Assembly (NCBI RefSeq): GCF_010730575.1
Contig: NZ_AP022614.1
Span: 4,712,001-4,776,000, forward strand
Direction of reading: 5' to 3'
Origin: Mycobacterium parmense
Lineage (GTDB): Bacteria > Actinomycetota > Actinomycetes > Mycobacteriales > Mycobacteriaceae
Length of the DNA stretch: 64,000 bases
A program made the translations under genes and the position numbers. The first letter of the stretch is position 1. Each line of letters opens with the position of its first letter. Shown piece by piece: positions 9,243 through 20,495 of the stretch. Under the pieces are notes generated by a model. The model was not told the origin of the DNA and did no database searches. It worked only from the letters and a program-made list of their open reading frames with translations.

Positions 9243-12200
9243 TCAGGCCATCTCGGCTTGAGCCGGTGCGAGCTTCTCGTACAGTAGGCCCGCGAGACCG
9301 CGAATGGTGGTGATCTCGGTGGAGGTGATGCGCACCCCCGTCTCGGCCTCGATCCGGGTGGACAACTCGAGGGCCCCCAGCGAGTCGATGCCGCACTCGG
9401 GCAGCGGCCGGTCGGGATCGATACTGCGCCGCACGATGACGCTGACCTGATCGGAGATCAGCCGGCGCAACCGCAGCGGCCACTCGTCCAGCGGCAGCTC
9501 GTCGAGCTCGGCGCGCAATTTGCTTGCGCCCGCCGCGTTTTGGCGCGCCGCGCGGAAGGCCTCGGCGAACGGCCCGCGCTGCGCGAAGGCGGTCAGCCAC
9601 GGTGTCCCGGCGATCGGTGCGTAGCCGCTGTAGCCGCGGTCGTAGCGAAGCAGCGCCTCGAACGCGTAGGCGCCTTCGTCCGGGGCGATGGCGCCCCCGG
9701 CGCCGTCGGCCAGGGCGGTGCCGCGCCCGATCTGCGACCAGGCGCCCCACGCGATCGTCGTCGCCGGCAGGCCCTGGGCGCGACGCCAGGAGGCGAACGC
9801 GTCCAGCCAGCTGTTGGCCGCGGCGTAGGCGCCTTGGCCGGGCGAACCCACCAGCGCCGCCGCCGAGGAGAAGGAGCAGAACCAGTCCAGCGGCTGGCCG
9901 GCGAGGGCGGTGTGCAGGTTCCATGCGCCGTAAACCTTCGGCGCCCAGTCGTGCTCGATGATCTCGTCGGTGATGTTGGTCAGCGTGGCGTCCTCGATGA
10001 CGCCCGCCGCGTGCAGGACGCCGCGTACGGGCAGCCCGGTGGCGGTCGCGGCGGCGACCAACCGGCGCGCGGTGTCGTCGTCGGCGATGTCGCCGCACTC
10101 CACCACGACGTCGGCGCTGCTGGCGCGGATCATTTCGATCGTCTCCAGCGTCTTGACCGTCGGCTGCGAACGCGACGACAGCACGATGCGCCCGCAACCG
10201 CCGGCCGACATCTTCTCCGCGAGGAACAGGCCCAGGCCGCCGAGCCCGCCGGTGACGATGTAGGCGCCGTCTGCCCGGAAGACCGGGGCCTGCGCGGGCG
10301 GCACCACCACCCGGGCCTGTCCGGTGCGCGGAATGTCGAATACCAGCTTCCCCGTGTGCTGGGCACCACCCATCACCCGAATGGCGTTGGCGGCGTCGGC
10401 AAGTGGGTAGTGCGTGCACTGTGGCAGCGGCAGCTTCCCGTCGGCGGTGAGCGCGTAGACCGTGCTCAGCAGCGCGCGCAGGCGGCCCGGGTGACTGTAG
10501 GCCAGCAGGCCGAGGTCGACGGCGTAGAAGGTGAGGTTGCGCCGGAACGGGAAGAGCCCCAACCGGGTGTCGGCGTAGATGTCGCGCTTGCCGATCTCGA
10601 CGAAGCGGCCCCCGAACGACAGGAGTTCGAGGCTGGCGCGCTGGGCGGGGCCGATCACCGAGTTGAGCACGATGTCGACGCCGTAGCCGCCGGTGTCACG
10701 GCGGATCTGTTCGGCGAAGTCCAGGCTGCGCGAGTCGTAGACACGCGCGATTCCCATGCTGCGCAGCAACTCTCGCCGCTCATCGTTGCCTGCGGTGGCG
10801 AAGATCTCGGCCCCGGCGGCGCGCGCGATCGCGATCGCGGCCTGCCCCACGCCGCCGGTCGCCGAATGGATGAGCACCTTGTCGTCGGCGGTGATCCGCG
10901 CCAGGTCGTGCAGGCCGTAGTAGGCCGTGGCGTGTGCGGTGGTCACCGCCGCCGCGTAATCGTCGGAGAGGCCCGCCGGCAGCGTGACGGCCAGCCGTGC
11001 GTCGCAGGTGAGGAAGGTGCCCCAGCAGCCGTCGGCGCACAGGCCGCCGACGTGGTCGCCGACCTTGTGGTCGGTCACGTCCGGTCCGACCGCGGTCACC
11101 ACCCCGGCGAAGTCGGTGCCCAGCTGCGGAAGCCGGCCCTCGAACGCCGGGTAGCGGCCGAACGCGACGAGCACGTCGGCAAAGTTGATACTGGACGCAC
11201 CGACGGCGACTTCGATCTCGCCCGGACCTGGCGAGACGCGTTCGCACGCAACGAGTTCGGTGGACTCCAGATCCCCGGGCGTGCGGATCTGCAGCCGCAT
11301 CCCATCGCGCTCGGGATCGACGACCACGGTGCGCCGCTCCTCGGGACGCAGCGGTGCGGGGTACAGCCGGGCGGTGTGCCACTGACCGTTGCGCCACGCG
11401 GTCTCGTCCTCCTCGGAGCCGCCGAGCAGTTGGCGGGCCAGCTGCCAGACGTCGACCGCGTCGTCGACGTCGATGTGGGCGGCCCCCAGGTGCGGATGCT
11501 CGTTGCCGATCACCCGGATCAGCCCGCGCAGGCCGGCCTGCTCCAGATTGGGCTGCTCCCCGGGCAGCACCGGCTGCGCGGCACGGGTCACGACGTACAG
11601 CCGGGGTGGCTCCGCGGCGGCCCCCAGCAATCCGCGGGTGATCCCCACCAGATGCTGCACGTACTCCCGGCCCCGCCGTGCGGACGCGTCACCCGCCTCG
11701 GGCTGCCCCGCCAGGATCACCACGCCGCTGAATTCACCTGCGCGCAGATGATTTTCGAACAACTCGGCGTGCGCCGGGTCGTCCTCGTGGACGGCCCAGT
11801 CCATCCGCACGCAGTGTGCGCCGTGGCCTTCCAGGGCATCACCTAGCCCGGACCCCAGCGCGTCCCCCGCGGTGCAGCTGACCAGCAGCCAGGTGCCGGG
11901 GTCGGACTGCGAAAGCTCGGGCAGCTGCCGCTGCTGCCATTCCACGGTCAGCAGGCGCTCGGCCAGCACCCGCTCGTTGCGGCCGCCCTCGGAGGTCTCG
12001 GTGGCGAATCGCAGCCCCTCCACGACGAGCAGTACCGCGCCGTGCTGGTCGAGCACCTCGAGGTCGGTCTCGATGCCGGTGGTGTCGATGCCGGTGATCC
12101 GCATCAGGCAGTAGCGGGCGTTGCGGGCCGAGCCGTACGCGCGCAGCCGACGGGCGCCCACCGGCAACACCAGCGAGTCCCCGCTCATGGCACGCACGTC

Positions 12201-15200
12201 GGGATGCGCGGCGACGGACTGGAAGCAGGCGTCGAGCAGGGCCGGGTGCACGCCGTAGGCGCCCTGCTGAGCGCGGGTCGGGCCGTTCAGCGAGACCTCG
12301 GCCACCACGGTGGCGCTCTTCTCCTGGCCGGCCCGTTCCCCGGTATGCACGACGGCCAGGCCGCTGAACACCGGGCCGTAGTGAATTCCCAGCTGGCTCA
12401 GCCGGTTTCGCGTCTCTTCGCCCTGTTCGCTGTGCGGGTGCGCCGCGAGCAGGGCGGCCACGTCGCGCACGGGCGGTTCCTCGTCGGCCGCGGCCTGCTC
12501 GAGAGTTTGCAGCGTCGCGGCGGCGTGCCGCACCTGCGCGCCGCCCTGCCGGGTCTCCACCACGAAGCTGACGGGCCCGCCGGCCGCGCCCGGGGCATCG
12601 ATCGTCGCGGTGGCGCCGACGGTGGTCTGTTCGCCGAGCAGCAGTGCCTGCTCGAAGCGGATGTCGCGCACCTCGGTGGCCTCGCCCAGCACCTCGCGGG
12701 CGGCGGCCAGCGCCATCTCGCAGTACGCCGCCCCCGGCAGCACCGCGACGTTGTGGATCTGGTGATCACCCAGCCAGGGCTGAGCTTCGGTGCCGACCTC
12801 GGCCTGCCAGACGTGTCGCTCGGACTCCTCCTGCAGGCACACGTGCGGCCCCAGCAGCGGGTGCACCGATATGGTGCGGCCCCCCCGGGCCCGGCTGTCC
12901 TGACCCTCCTCGCTGAACCACAGCCGCCGGTGGGTCCACGTCGGCAGCGGCGCATCGACCAGCCGCCCGTGAGGATAGGGGACCGAGAAGTCGACCGCGG
13001 CGCCCGCGCTGTGCAGGTCCCCGACGAATTCCTGCATCCCGTGCGGGAGTTCCTGGTGACGGCGCATGCTCGCCAGGGTGGTCAGCGGCGTGTCGAGGCT
13101 GCGGGCGGTCTGCTCGACGGCGTGGGTGAGCAGGGGATGGGGGGCCAGTTCCGCGAACACCCGGTGCCCGTCCTCCAGGGCGGCGCGCACGGCCGCCGAG
13201 AACCGCACCATGCGGCGCATGTTCGCCGCCCAGTAGCGGCCGTCGCACACCGGCTGTTCGCGGGGGTCGTACGACGTCGCCGAGTAGAACGGAACTTCCG
13301 GCGGCATCGGCGTGAGTTCCGCGAGCGCCTCGGTGAGGTCGGCGACGATCGGGTCGACCTGCGGCGAGTGAAAGGCGACGTCGGTCGGGATCTCGCGGGC
13401 CATCACCCCGCGCTCCTCCCAGGCCGCGACCAGCTCGTGGACCGTCTCGGCCGCACCGGCGATGACGGTGGACTCCGGGGAGGCCACCACGGCGACCACC
13501 ACGTCGTTGCGACCGCGCACGGCGAGCTCCGAAATCACCTGCTGCGCAGGCAGTTGCACCGACGCCGTGGCACCGGCGCCGGCGACCCGGGACATCAGCT
13601 GCGAGCGGCGGCACACGACGCGCAGCCCGTCCTGAAGCGAGAGTGCCCCCGCGACCACCGCGGCCGCGGCCTCGCCGAGGGAATGCCCGATGACCGCCCC
13701 CGGCCGGACCCCGTGCGCCTTCATGGTCGCGGCCAGGGCCACCTGCATGGTGAACAGGGTCGGCTGGATCCGGTCTTGACCGGTCACCACCTCGGCCGCC
13801 GAAATCGCCTCGGTCACCGAGAAACCGCACTCGCGCGCGATCACCGGCTCGGCCTGCGCGACGGTCGCGGCGAACACCGGTTCGGTGGCCAGCAGGTCGG
13901 CGCCCATCCGGGCCCACTGCGAGCCCTGCCCGGAGAACACCCACACCGGGCCCCGGTCGTCGCGCCCCATCGCTGGCTCGTACGGGGTCTGGCCGCCCGC
14001 CACCTCGCGCAGCGCCCCGGCGAGTTGCGAACGGTCGCCGGCGATCACGGCCGTGCGTACCGGCCGGTGCGTGCGCCGGCGCGCCAGCGTGTAGGCCAGG
14101 TCGGCCAGCGCCACGTCGTCGTGCGCATCGACCCAGTCGGCCAGCCGGCCCGCGGTGCGGCGCAGTTCGTCGGCCGAGGTGGAGGACACGGGGAACAGCA
14201 GCGCCGCCGCGGGCTTGGCGGAATCAGTCGAAACCACCGGTGGCGCAACGGCTTCGGGTGCCTGCTCCAGGACGCCGTGCACGTTGGTTCCCGACAGCCC
14301 GTACGACGACACCGCCGCGCGCCGCGGATCGCCGCCGTTGGTGGTCCACGGCATAGGTTCCTGCGGCACAACGAGTTTGGTGTCGATGCGCGCGAGATCG
14401 TCGGGCAGCGCGGTGAAGTGCAGGTTCTTCGGGACCAGGCCGTGCTGCAGTGCGAGCACCGCCTTCATCAGCCCGAGGACCCCGGCGGCCGACTGGGTGT
14501 GTCCGAAGTTGGTCTTCGAGGACGCCAGCGCGCACGCGACCTCGGTGCCGTAAACCTCCGCGAGGCTTGCGTATTCGATAGGGTCGCCGATCGGGGTACC
14601 GGTGCCGTGCGCCTCGACCATGCCGACGGTGCCGGGGTCGACACCGGCGGCGGCCAGCGCCTTGCGGTAGACCGCGCTCTGCGCCTGCTGCGACGGCGTC
14701 CCGATGTGCACGGTGTGGCCGTCCTGGTTGGCGGCGGTGCCACGAATCACCGCGAGGACGCGGTCGCCGTCGCGCAGCGCGTCGGGCAGGCGCTTGAGCA
14801 CCACCACCGCGGCAGCCTCACCGGAGACGAACCCGTCCGCCGTCGCGTCGAACGCGTGGCAACGTCCCGTGGGCGAGAGCATGCCCGCCGCCGAGCCCGC
14901 CGCGAACTTGCGCGGTTCCAGCATCACGCAGGCCCCGCCCGCGAGCGCGACGTCGCTCTCGCCGTCGTCGAGGCTGCGGCAGGCCTCGTGCACGGCCAGC
15001 AGGCCCGACGAGCAGGCCGAGTCGACCGTGAAGGCGGGACCGTGCACCCGCAGGGCGTACGCGATCCGCCCGGACGCCATCGAGAAGCCGTTGCCCTGGA
15101 AGCCGTACGGGCCGTCCATGGCGTGGTTGTCGGCGGCGACGATCTGGTAGTCGAAGTGGGTCAGCCCCAGAAAGACTCCGGTGAGCGAGCCGGCGACCGT

Positions 15201-15584
15201 CTCCTGGGTGAGGCCGGCGTGCTCCACGGCTTCCCAGGAGGTCTCCAGCAGCAAGCGGTGTTGTGGGTCCAGCGCGGCCGCCTCGCGGTCGTTGATGCCG
15301 AAGAACTCCGCGTCGAAGCCGGCGACGTCGTCGAGGAAGGCGCCCCACTTGGACACCGATCGGCCCGGGATGCCGGGTTCGGGATCGTAGAAGTCGTCGA
15401 CGTTCCAGCGATCGGGCGGCACTTCGGTGACCAGGTCGTCGCCGCGCAGCAGCGCATCCCACAGCAGCTCGGGCGAGTCGATGCCCCCCGGAAGCCGGCA
15501 GGCCATGCCGATGACTGCGACCGGTGTGACGGCTGCGCCGCCACGATCGTCGAATTCACCCAATGCGACCATTACGCCCCCCAT
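9243..15584 (-). CDS. Mas/Pks2-type iterative type I polyketide synthase (KS-AT-DH-ER-KR-ACP)
   Basis: 2113 residues, the size of Mas, and strongly Mas-like throughout. KS: DSACSSG with Cys191, plus His326 (VEAHGTGT) and His362 (NFGHTQ). AT: GHSLGEA, Ser635, with VAFHS at 736-740. [17 protein letters not shown], His941, where Asn replaces the usual Gly, as I recall for Mas. [13 protein letters not shown] near 1578. [11 protein letters not shown] near 1778. [13 protein letters not shown], Ser2068. The set is a fully reducing synthase that makes methyl-branched or saturated acyl chains on a FAAL-loaded starter. Starts at 15584 and 15572 are both ATG with G-rich upstream sequence. Divergent from the FAAL gene across 201 bases. 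No Pap acyltransferase is adjacent. Confidence 0.93.
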   Translation of the reverse strand: MGGVMVALGEFDDRGGAAVTPVAVIGMACRLPGGIDSPELLWDALLRGDDLVTEVPPDRWNVDDFYDPEPGIPGRSVSKWGAFLDDVAGFDAEFFGINDREAAALDPQHRLLLETSWEAVEHAGLTQETVAGSLTGVFLGLTHFDYQIVAADNHAMDGPYGFQGNGFSMASGRIAYALRVHGPAFTVDSACSSGLLAVHEACRSLDDGESDVALAGGACVMLEPRKFAAGSAAGMLSPTGRCHAFDATADGFVSGEAAAVVVLKRLPDALRDGDRVLAVIRGTAANQDGHTVHIGTPSQQAQSAVYRKALAAAGVDPGTVGMVEAHGTGTPIGDPIEYASLAEVYGTEVACALASSKTNFGHTQSAAGVLGLMKAVLALQHGLVPKNLHFTALPDDLARIDTKLVVPQEPMPWTTNGGDPRRAAVSSYGLSGTNVHGVLEQAPEAVAPPVVSTDSAKPAAALLFPVSSTSADELRRTAGRLADWVDAHDDVALADLAYTLARRRTHRPVRTAVIAGDRSQLAGALREVAGGQTPYEPAMGRDDRGPVWVFSGQGSQWARMGADLLATEPVFAATVAQAEPVIARECGFSVTEAISAAEVVTGQDRIQPTLFTMQVALAATMKAHGVRPGAVIGHSLGEAAAAVVAGALSLQDGLRVVCRRSQLMSRVAGAGATASVQLPAQQVISELAVRGRNDVVVAVVASPESTVIAGAAETVHELVAAWEERGVMAREIPTDVAFHSPQVDPIVADLTEALAELTPMPPEVPFYSATSYDPREQPVCDGRYWAANMRRMVRFSAAVRAALEDGHRVFAELAPHPLLTHAVEQTARSLDTPLTTLASMRRHQELPHGMQEFVGDLHSAGAAVDFSVPYPHGRLVDAPLPTWTHRRLWFSEEGQDSRARGGRTISVHPLLGPHVCLQEESERHVWQAEVGTEAQPWLGDHQIHNVAVLPGAAYCEMALAAAREVLGEATEVRDIRFEQALLLGEQTTVGATATIDAPGAAGGPVSFVVETRQGGAQVRHAAATLQTLEQAAADEEPPVRDVAALLAAHPHSEQGEETRNRLSQLGIHYGPVFSGLAVVHTGERAGQEKSATVVAEVSLNGPTRAQQGAYGVHPALLDACFQSVAAHPDVRAMSGDSLVLPVGARRLRAYGSARNARYCLMRITGIDTTGIETDLEVLDQHGAVLLVVEGLRFATETSEGGRNERVLAERLLTVEWQQRQLPELSQSDPGTWLLVSCTAGDALGSGLGDALEGHGAHCVRMDWAVHEDDPAHAELFENHLRAGEFSGVVILAGQPEAGDASARRGREYVQHLVGITRGLLGAAAEPPRLYVVTRAAQPVLPGEQPNLEQAGLRGLIRVIGNEHPHLGAAHIDVDDAVDVWQLARQLLGGSEEDETAWRNGQWHTARLYPAPLRPEERRTVVVDPERDGMRLQIRTPGDLESTELVACERVSPGPGEIEVAVGASSINFADVLVAFGRYPAFEGRLPQLGTDFAGVVTAVGPDVTDHKVGDHVGGLCADGCWGTFLTCDARLAVTLPAGLSDDYAAAVTTAHATAYYGLHDLARITADDKVLIHSATGGVGQAAIAIARAAGAEIFATAGNDERRELLRSMGIARVYDSRSLDFAEQIRRDTGGYGVDIVLNSVIGPAQRASLELLSFGGRFVEIGKRDIYADTRLGLFPFRRNLTFYAVDLGLLAYSHPGRLRALLSTVYALTADGKLPLPQCTHYPLADAANAIRVMGGAQHTGKLVFDIPRTGQARVVVPPAQAPVFRADGAYIVTGGLGGLGLFLAEKMSAGGCGRIVLSSRSQPTVKTLETIEMIRASSADVVVECGDIADDDTARRLVAAATATGLPVRGVLHAAGVIEDATLTNITDEIIEHDWAPKVYGAWNLHTALAGQPLDWFCSFSSAAALVGSPGQGAYAAANSWLDAFASWRRAQGLPATTIAWGAWSQIGRGTALADGAGGAIAPDEGAYAFEALLRYDRGYSGYAPIAGTPWLTAFAQRGPFAEAFRAARQNAAGASKLRAELDELPLDEWPLRLRRLISDQVSVIVRRSIDPDRPLPECGIDSLGALELSTRIEAETGVRITSTEITTIRGLAGLLYEKLAPAQAEMA

Positions 15585-15785
15585 AAATTTGGCGCCCCGA
15601 CCGCGTGCGGCTACTCACGGCACTGCAGCGCGCCCCCGCGACGACGATATACCGCGGCCCTTGGTTCAGGCATAGCCGCAGTTCAGGCGGGTGACCGGGC
15701 AGCGGGGCACCCGAAGCGGACATCTCGTGCTGATAAGTTGGGATTTCGAAAAGCGTTAGGGCGACATCCGGGGGGATTGACGCAA

Positions 15786-17531
15786 GTGATCGAGGGTTCC
15801 ATTCCGGCGGTGCTGCGCGAACGCGCCAGCCTGCAATCAGACGACGAAGCCGTCACGTTCATCGACTACGACAAGGACTGGGACGGCGTACCCGAGACCC
15901 TGACGTGGTCGCAGCTGTACCGGCGATCGTGCAGCGTCGCCCGTGAACTCGACCGCTGCGGGTCGCCCGGCGACCGCGCCGTGATCCTGGCCCCCCAGGG
16001 TCTGGACTACATGGTCGCGTTCCTGGGTGCGCTGCAGGCCGGACGGATCGCGGTGCCGCTGTCGGTTCCGCTGGGCGGTGCGATCGACGAGCGCGTCGGG
16101 CTGGCGGTGGCCGACGCCACCCCCGCCGCCGTCCTCACCACGTCCGCCGTGTCGGGTTTCGTCGCCGACCACACCGAGTTGCCGGCCGGCCCGGACGCAC
16201 CCGCGTTCATCGAGGTCGATCGGCTCGACCCCGAGCCGCGATACAGCACCCACACCGAAGCCGACGCCCGGGACACCGCGTACCTGCAGTACACGTCCGG
16301 GTCCACCCGCGAGCCGGCGGGCGTGATGATGTCGCATCAGAACCTGCAGGCCAACTTCGAGCAGTCGATGGCCGACTACTTCGCGGACTACGGCAAGATC
16401 CCGCCGCCGGACACCACCGTCGTGTCGTGGCTGCCGTTCTACCACGACATGGGGCTGATGCTCGCGATGCGCGAGCCGATCCTGTTGGGCTTTCCCAGCG
16501 TGATCATGAGCCCGGTGGCCTTCCTGCAGCGGCCCGCGCGGTGGATGCAACTGCTGGCACGCCACACCCACGCGTTCTCGGCCGGACCCAACTTCGCGTA
16601 CGAGATCGCCGCGCGCAAAACGTCGGACGCCGATATGGCCGGTCTCGACCTCGGCGGCGTGCTGGGGCTCGTCACCGGCAGCGAACGGGTGCATCCGGCG
16701 ACCCTGCGCCGCTTCACCCAGCGCTTCGCCCGCTTCAACCTGCCCGAGAAGGCGATCCGGCCGTCCTACGGGCTGGCCGAGGCGACCGTCTACGTGACGA
16801 CCCGGCTGCCGGGGGCGGCGCCCAAGATCGTCCACTTCGATTCCGAGAAGCTGGCCGACGGGCGCGCCGAGCCGCCCGCGGCCGGCCCGGGCACACCGCT
16901 GATCAGCTACGGCGCGCCGCAGCGCTCGCTGCTGAAGATCGTGGATCCCGAGACGCGCACCGAGTGTCCCGCCGCGACGACGGGCGAGATCTGGGTGCAC
17001 GGCGACCACGTCGCCGCGGGCTACTGGGGCAAACCCGAGGAAACCGCGCGCACCTTCGGCGGCGCGCTGGTGGGCGCGACCGGCGACACGCCCGAGGGGC
17101 CGTGGCTGCGGACCGGCGACCTCGGCTTCGTCGCCGACGGGGAGCTGTTCATCGTCGGCCGCATCAAGGACCTGCTGATCGTGCGCGGGCGCAACCACGC
17201 CCCCGACGACATCGAGGCGACGGTCCAGGAGATCACCAACGGCCGCGTCGCGGCGATCTCCGTCCCGGAGGGACACACCGAAAAGGTCGTCGCCATCATC
17301 GAATACAAGAAGAAGGGCCAATCCCCCGACGAGGCGCTCGAGGGCCTGGCCTCGGTGCGGGGCGAGGTCGCCTCGGCGGTCTTCAACGCCCACGGCCTCA
17401 GCATCGGCGACCTGGTCCTGGTGCCCCCGGGTTCCATACCGATCACCACGAGCGGCAAAGTCCGGCGCGCGGCGTGTGTCGAGCAGTACCGGCACGGCCA
17501 GTTCAGCCGCCTGGATCTGCAAGACGCCTAG
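15786..17531 (+). CDS. Long-chain fatty acyl-AMP ligase (FAAL, FadD family)
   Basis: 581 residues. The GTG at 15786 is chosen over the TTG at 15777 because GGGGGGA then sits nine bases upstream. The opening [16 protein letters not shown] and motifs [42 protein letters not shown] and [18 protein letters not shown] are those of mycobacterial FAALs such as FadD23/26/28, not CoA ligases. It activates a fatty acid as acyl-AMP and passes it to a PKS. The divergent Mas-like PKS is the obvious partner, mirroring FadD23-Pks2 and FadD28-Mas. The 201-base spacer (15585-15785) must hold both promoters; I see no clear operator in it. Confidence 0.93.
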   Translation: MIEGSIPAVLRERASLQSDDEAVTFIDYDKDWDGVPETLTWSQLYRRSCSVARELDRCGSPGDRAVILAPQGLDYMVAFLGALQAGRIAVPLSVPLGGAIDERVGLAVADATPAAVLTTSAVSGFVADHTELPAGPDAPAFIEVDRLDPEPRYSTHTEADARDTAYLQYTSGSTREPAGVMMSHQNLQANFEQSMADYFADYGKIPPPDTTVVSWLPFYHDMGLMLAMREPILLGFPSVIMSPVAFLQRPARWMQLLARHTHAFSAGPNFAYEIAARKTSDADMAGLDLGGVLGLVTGSERVHPATLRRFTQRFARFNLPEKAIRPSYGLAEATVYVTTRLPGAAPKIVHFDSEKLADGRAEPPAAGPGTPLISYGAPQRSLLKIVDPETRTECPAATTGEIWVHGDHVAAGYWGKPEETARTFGGALVGATGDTPEGPWLRTGDLGFVADGELFIVGRIKDLLIVRGRNHAPDDIEATVQEITNGRVAAISVPEGHTEKVVAIIEYKKKGQSPDEALEGLASVRGEVASAVFNAHGLSIGDLVLVPPGSIPITTSGKVRRAACVEQYRHGQFSRLDLQDA

Positions 17532-17547
17532 CGCGGTGGCGTAGCCC

Positions 17548-18321
17548 ATGTGGAGCTCGGTGGTGGTGCTGGCGCTTCCGATCGCACTGGACCCGGTGCG
17601 CCTGGGTGTCAACCTGCTGCTCATCTCCCGTCCGCGGCCGGCGCAGAACCTGCTCGTCTACTGGATCGGTTGCGTGCTGGCGAGCCTGCTCCTGCTGCTG
17701 GTCCCCATCCTGGTGTTGCACTTCACGCCCGCGTTCTCCTCGTTGGTGCACGACATGGCCGATCCGCACACCAGGGCCAGCTCCACGCTGCGGCACGCCG
17801 AAATCGTGCTCGGGGCGCTGGTGTTGGCGATCGCCGCGCTGATCGCGGCGCGCCACCTGGTGCGCCGGCGAGTCCCGGTGCCCGCCGGGGCCGCCGAGAC
17901 GCCCAACCCGATCTCGCGGCTGCTCGGCGCGGAATCCGGGTCCGAGGCCGGTGCGGGGTCCGGTGGTCGACGCCTACTCGGGCGCGCCCGCAACGCCTGG
18001 GAGGGCGGCTCGTTGTGGGTCGCGCTGGCGATCGGCTTCTGGGCCGGTCCCAACCCGTCGCTGGTGATCTTCGCGCTCGCCACCATCCTGGCGTCGGGGG
18101 CCGCGATCGGGACGCAGGTGAGCGCGGCAGTGGCGTTCATCGTCGAGACGCTGGCGGTGGTCGAGATCGTGCTGCTGTGCGACGTGTTCGCGCCCGCCCG
18201 GACCGAGGCGGCGCTGCGCCGCGTGCACGACTGGGCCCGCGCCTACCGCCGGCAGATCCTGGTGGCGATGCTCACCCTCGTCGGCCTCGCGCTGGTGGCG
18301 CAGGGCACCGGCAGCCTGTAG
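17548..18321 (+). CDS. GAP/Sap-family lipid-addressing integral membrane protein
   Basis: 257 residues starting at the ATG 16 bases after the FAAL stop. The N-terminus (MWSSVVVLALPIALDPVRLGV) and about six hydrophobic segments match the GAP family (GPL-addressing protein; Sap of the sulfolipid locus). A cytoplasmic loop near 110-145 is Gly/Ser/Arg-rich. Family members sit beside pks-fadD-mmpL genes for GPL, sulfolipid and LOS and are needed for surface delivery of those lipids. Its place directly after the FAAL suggests the PKS product is an envelope lipid. It is convergent with arsB2 (4-base gap). Confidence 0.85.
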   Translation: MWSSVVVLALPIALDPVRLGVNLLLISRPRPAQNLLVYWIGCVLASLLLLLVPILVLHFTPAFSSLVHDMADPHTRASSTLRHAEIVLGALVLAIAALIAARHLVRRRVPVPAGAAETPNPISRLLGAESGSEAGAGSGGRRLLGRARNAWEGGSLWVALAIGFWAGPNPSLVIFALATILASGAAIGTQVSAAVAFIVETLAVVEIVLLCDVFAPARTEAALRRVHDWARAYRRQILVAMLTLVGLALVAQGTGSL

Positions 18322-18325
18322 GCGC

Positions 18326-19567
18326 CTACATCCCCAGCAGTCGCACGCTGGCCCACAGCGCCAGCACCGCCACCGCCAGGCCGATGGGCACCGTGGCCAG
18401 GCCGAGCAGGGTGTACTCGCCCACGCCCGCTTCGACGTCGTACTGCCGAAGTACGCGCCGCCACAACAGGTTGGACAGCGAACCGACGTAGGTGAGGTTG
18501 GGTCCGATGTTGACCCCGATCAGCACCGCCAGGATGGCGACCGTGCCGCCGGGCGCGACCAGTGGCAGCAGCACCAGCGTGGCGGGCAGGTTGTTGACGA
18601 CGTTGGCCAGGACGGCGGCCACGGCGGCGATGGCGAGCAGCGCGGGCAGGCCGGTGCCCGACGGCAGCACCTTGGACATCGCGGTGTCCATCCCGTTGAG
18701 CGTGACCGCGTGCACCACCACCCCCAGCGCCAGCACGAACACCAGGAACGAGACGCTGGCCGAGCGCGCGATCTCCACCAGCGAGGTGTGCCCCCGGCCA
18801 AGGCTGCGCACCGCCAGCACCGTCGCCCCCGCCAGCGCCACCCAGGCCGGGGCCACGCCGACGGACTGGGCGACCGCGAATCCGGCCAGCGTCAGCCCCA
18901 CGACCACCAGCACGAACACCGGCGGCCGCGGGGCCGGGCCCGCTTCTTCGGGGTTGGGCGCCACCCGCAGGTCCGCGGCGAAGAACCAGCGGAAGGCCAC
19001 ATACACCACGACTATGGTGGCCAGCCACGGCAGCGCCATCGCCAGGGTGAATTTGGTGAACGAGATGTTCGCCTGGTGAAAGGCCAACAGGTTGGTCAGA
19101 TTAGACACCGGAAGCAGCAGCGAGGCGGCGTTGGCCAGGTGCGCGGTGGCGTAGGCGTACGGGCGCACCGGGGTGCGCAGCCGGCGGACGGCGGCCAGCA
19201 CCACCGGCGTCAGCAACACCACCGTGGCGTCCAGGCTCAGGACGGCGGTGATGGTCGAGGCGATGGCGAACACCTGGCGCAGCAGGCCGTGCGAGCCGAC
19301 CCGCACCCGCGAGATGGCCGCGCCGGCGGCCTCGAACAGCCCCTCGTCGTCGCACAGCTTGGCGAACACCAGCACCGCGCCCAGGAACGCGACGACGCCC
19401 GACAGGTCGGCGATCTGCGCGACGGCTTGCCGCACCGGGACCGCGCCGATCGCCACCAGGATTGCGGCCGCCGGGACCGCCGCGACCGCTTCGGGCCAGC
19501 CGCGGGGGCGCACGACGGCGAACGCGAGCACGCCGGCGAGCAGCACCAGCGCAATGGTCAGTGTCAA
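18326..19567 (-). CDS. arsB2: ArsB/NhaD-type anion permease (Rv3578 arsB2 orthologue)
   Basis: 413 residues from a TTG at 19567, 13 bases after the upstream stop; the reading frame before it overlaps the neighbour and encodes no plausible membrane sequence, so the start must be about here. Ten or more hydrophobic helices, including LSGVVAFLGAVLVFAKLCDDEGLF, TAVLSLDATVVLLTPVVLAA, ANAASLLLPVSNLTNLLAF and VVNNLPATLVLLPLV, fit the ion-transporter (ArsB/CitM) superfamily. Arsenite export is the annotated role for relatives, but no arsR, arsC or arsA is nearby. It is the last gene of a tight block headed by a zinc-type importer, so the real substrate is open. Confidence 0.85.
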   Translation of the reverse strand: MTLTIALVLLAGVLAFAVVRPRGWPEAVAAVPAAAILVAIGAVPVRQAVAQIADLSGVVAFLGAVLVFAKLCDDEGLFEAAGAAISRVRVGSHGLLRQVFAIASTITAVLSLDATVVLLTPVVLAAVRRLRTPVRPYAYATAHLANAASLLLPVSNLTNLLAFHQANISFTKFTLAMALPWLATIVVVYVAFRWFFAADLRVAPNPEEAGPAPRPPVFVLVVVGLTLAGFAVAQSVGVAPAWVALAGATVLAVRSLGRGHTSLVEIARSASVSFLVFVLALGVVVHAVTLNGMDTAMSKVLPSGTGLPALLAIAAVAAVLANVVNNLPATLVLLPLVAPGGTVAILAVLIGVNIGPNLTYVGSLSNLLWRRVLRQYDVEAGVGEYTLLGLATVPIGLAVAVLALWASVRLLGM

Positions 19568-19580
19568 GAGCGAATCCGAT

Positions 19581-20495
19581 TCACGCCCAGGGGTCCTCGC
19601 GGCGCCAGACCGTCGGCAGGTGCAATGCGACACCGTCTTGCGCCGCCAGCTCGTCGAGGACGCGAAGGGACACGTCGAGGTCGTCACCCGCATAGGGCAA
19701 GGCGCGTATCGGCTTCGACAGCGGCCGGAAGAAGTCGTCCCAGTGAATGAGGACCACACGACGAGCGCCCACCGCGCGCACGGTCTCGGTCCAATAGTCG
19801 ATCAGGTAGGACCGCGGCCGCAGCCCCAGCTGCCCGACGGACAGATAGACGGCGTCGGCGCGGTGGCCGGCGAGCGCGCCCTCGACGAATCCGGCGCTGC
19901 CCTGGATCAGCAGCCGCCGGCCCGACGGCCGGTGCGCCACCAGGGCCGACCATGCCTCACCGCACCGGTAGGCCGCCGCCCTGACCGGCGGGGTGAGCGG
20001 CGAGTCGATCACGCCGGGGAAGCGGTCGGGCGGGCAGTGGTGGGATTGCACCAGGGTTACCTCGAAGGCGCCCAACTGAATCGGGTGGCCGCTGACCGCG
20101 ACGACGACGCGGTTCTCCGGCAGCCCGTACCCGCGCCCGACGTTGGCGGCCGACTCGCCCCCCACGAGCTGGGCGCCCGTGCGGTCGGCGACCAGCGCCG
20201 AGTCCAGAACGTGGTCGATGTGGGTGTGCACCGGGATGACGGCCGCGAGCCGCGACACCCTGGCCCGGGCCAGGCAGCCGTCGACGCGTGCGGGCGACGG
20301 CGCCACCTTGCCCGCCGCGACGCGGGCCAGGCCCGGCCGGGAGAAGTAGCCGTCGGTCATCAGCGTCGAGGTCCCGTCGCCGACCAGCAGCGTGGCCACG
20401 CCCAGCCACGTCACCGACAGGCCCGCGCCGGCGGCGGGCACGTCGAACCGGTCCGCGTACCGTGTCAGGTCGGGGCGCCCCAGCTTCAGCCGCAT
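19581..20495 (-). CDS. Metallo-beta-lactamase-fold hydrolase (Rv3577-like)
   Basis: 304 residues. The metal-binding motif HTHIDH is near residue 90; a later QSHHCP, a QGSAGF segment and VVLIHWDDFF supply further plausible ligands. The fold usually binds two zinc ions and hydrolyses esters, thioesters, lactams or phosphodiesters; the substrate is unknown. The ATG overlaps the pxpA stop (TGATG), so the two are translationally coupled. Location next to arsB2 matches Mtb Rv3577-Rv3578. A zinc-dependent enzyme at the end of a Zur-controlled block makes biological sense. Confidence 0.82.
   Translation of the reverse strand: MRLKLGRPDLTRYADRFDVPAAGAGLSVTWLGVATLLVGDGTSTLMTDGYFSRPGLARVAAGKVAPSPARVDGCLARARVSRLAAVIPVHTHIDHVLDSALVADRTGAQLVGGESAANVGRGYGLPENRVVVAVSGHPIQLGAFEVTLVQSHHCPPDRFPGVIDSPLTPPVRAAAYRCGEAWSALVAHRPSGRRLLIQGSAGFVEGALAGHRADAVYLSVGQLGLRPRSYLIDYWTETVRAVGARRVVLIHWDDFFRPLSKPIRALPYAGDDLDVSLRVLDELAAQDGVALHLPTVWRREDPWA

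Noticed and set aside
9540..11846. Long open frame antisense to the PKS
   Set aside because: Low-complexity Arg/Ala/Gly translation, while the other strand holds intact ER, KR and ACP motifs.
12042..15785. In-frame upstream extension of the FAAL gene
   Set aside because: The open frame runs back through the antisense of the PKS by chance; homology and the ribosome site place the start at 15786.
15585..15785. Operator in the PKS/FAAL divergent spacer
   Set aside because: Looked for palindromes and direct repeats; nothing stood out beyond AT-rich GATAAGTTGGGATTTCG near the FAAL side.
19568..19759. N-terminal extension of ArsB2 to an upstream Met
   Set aside because: It would overlap the MBL gene in another frame and yields a Ser/Arg/Thr-rich segment with no membrane helix.
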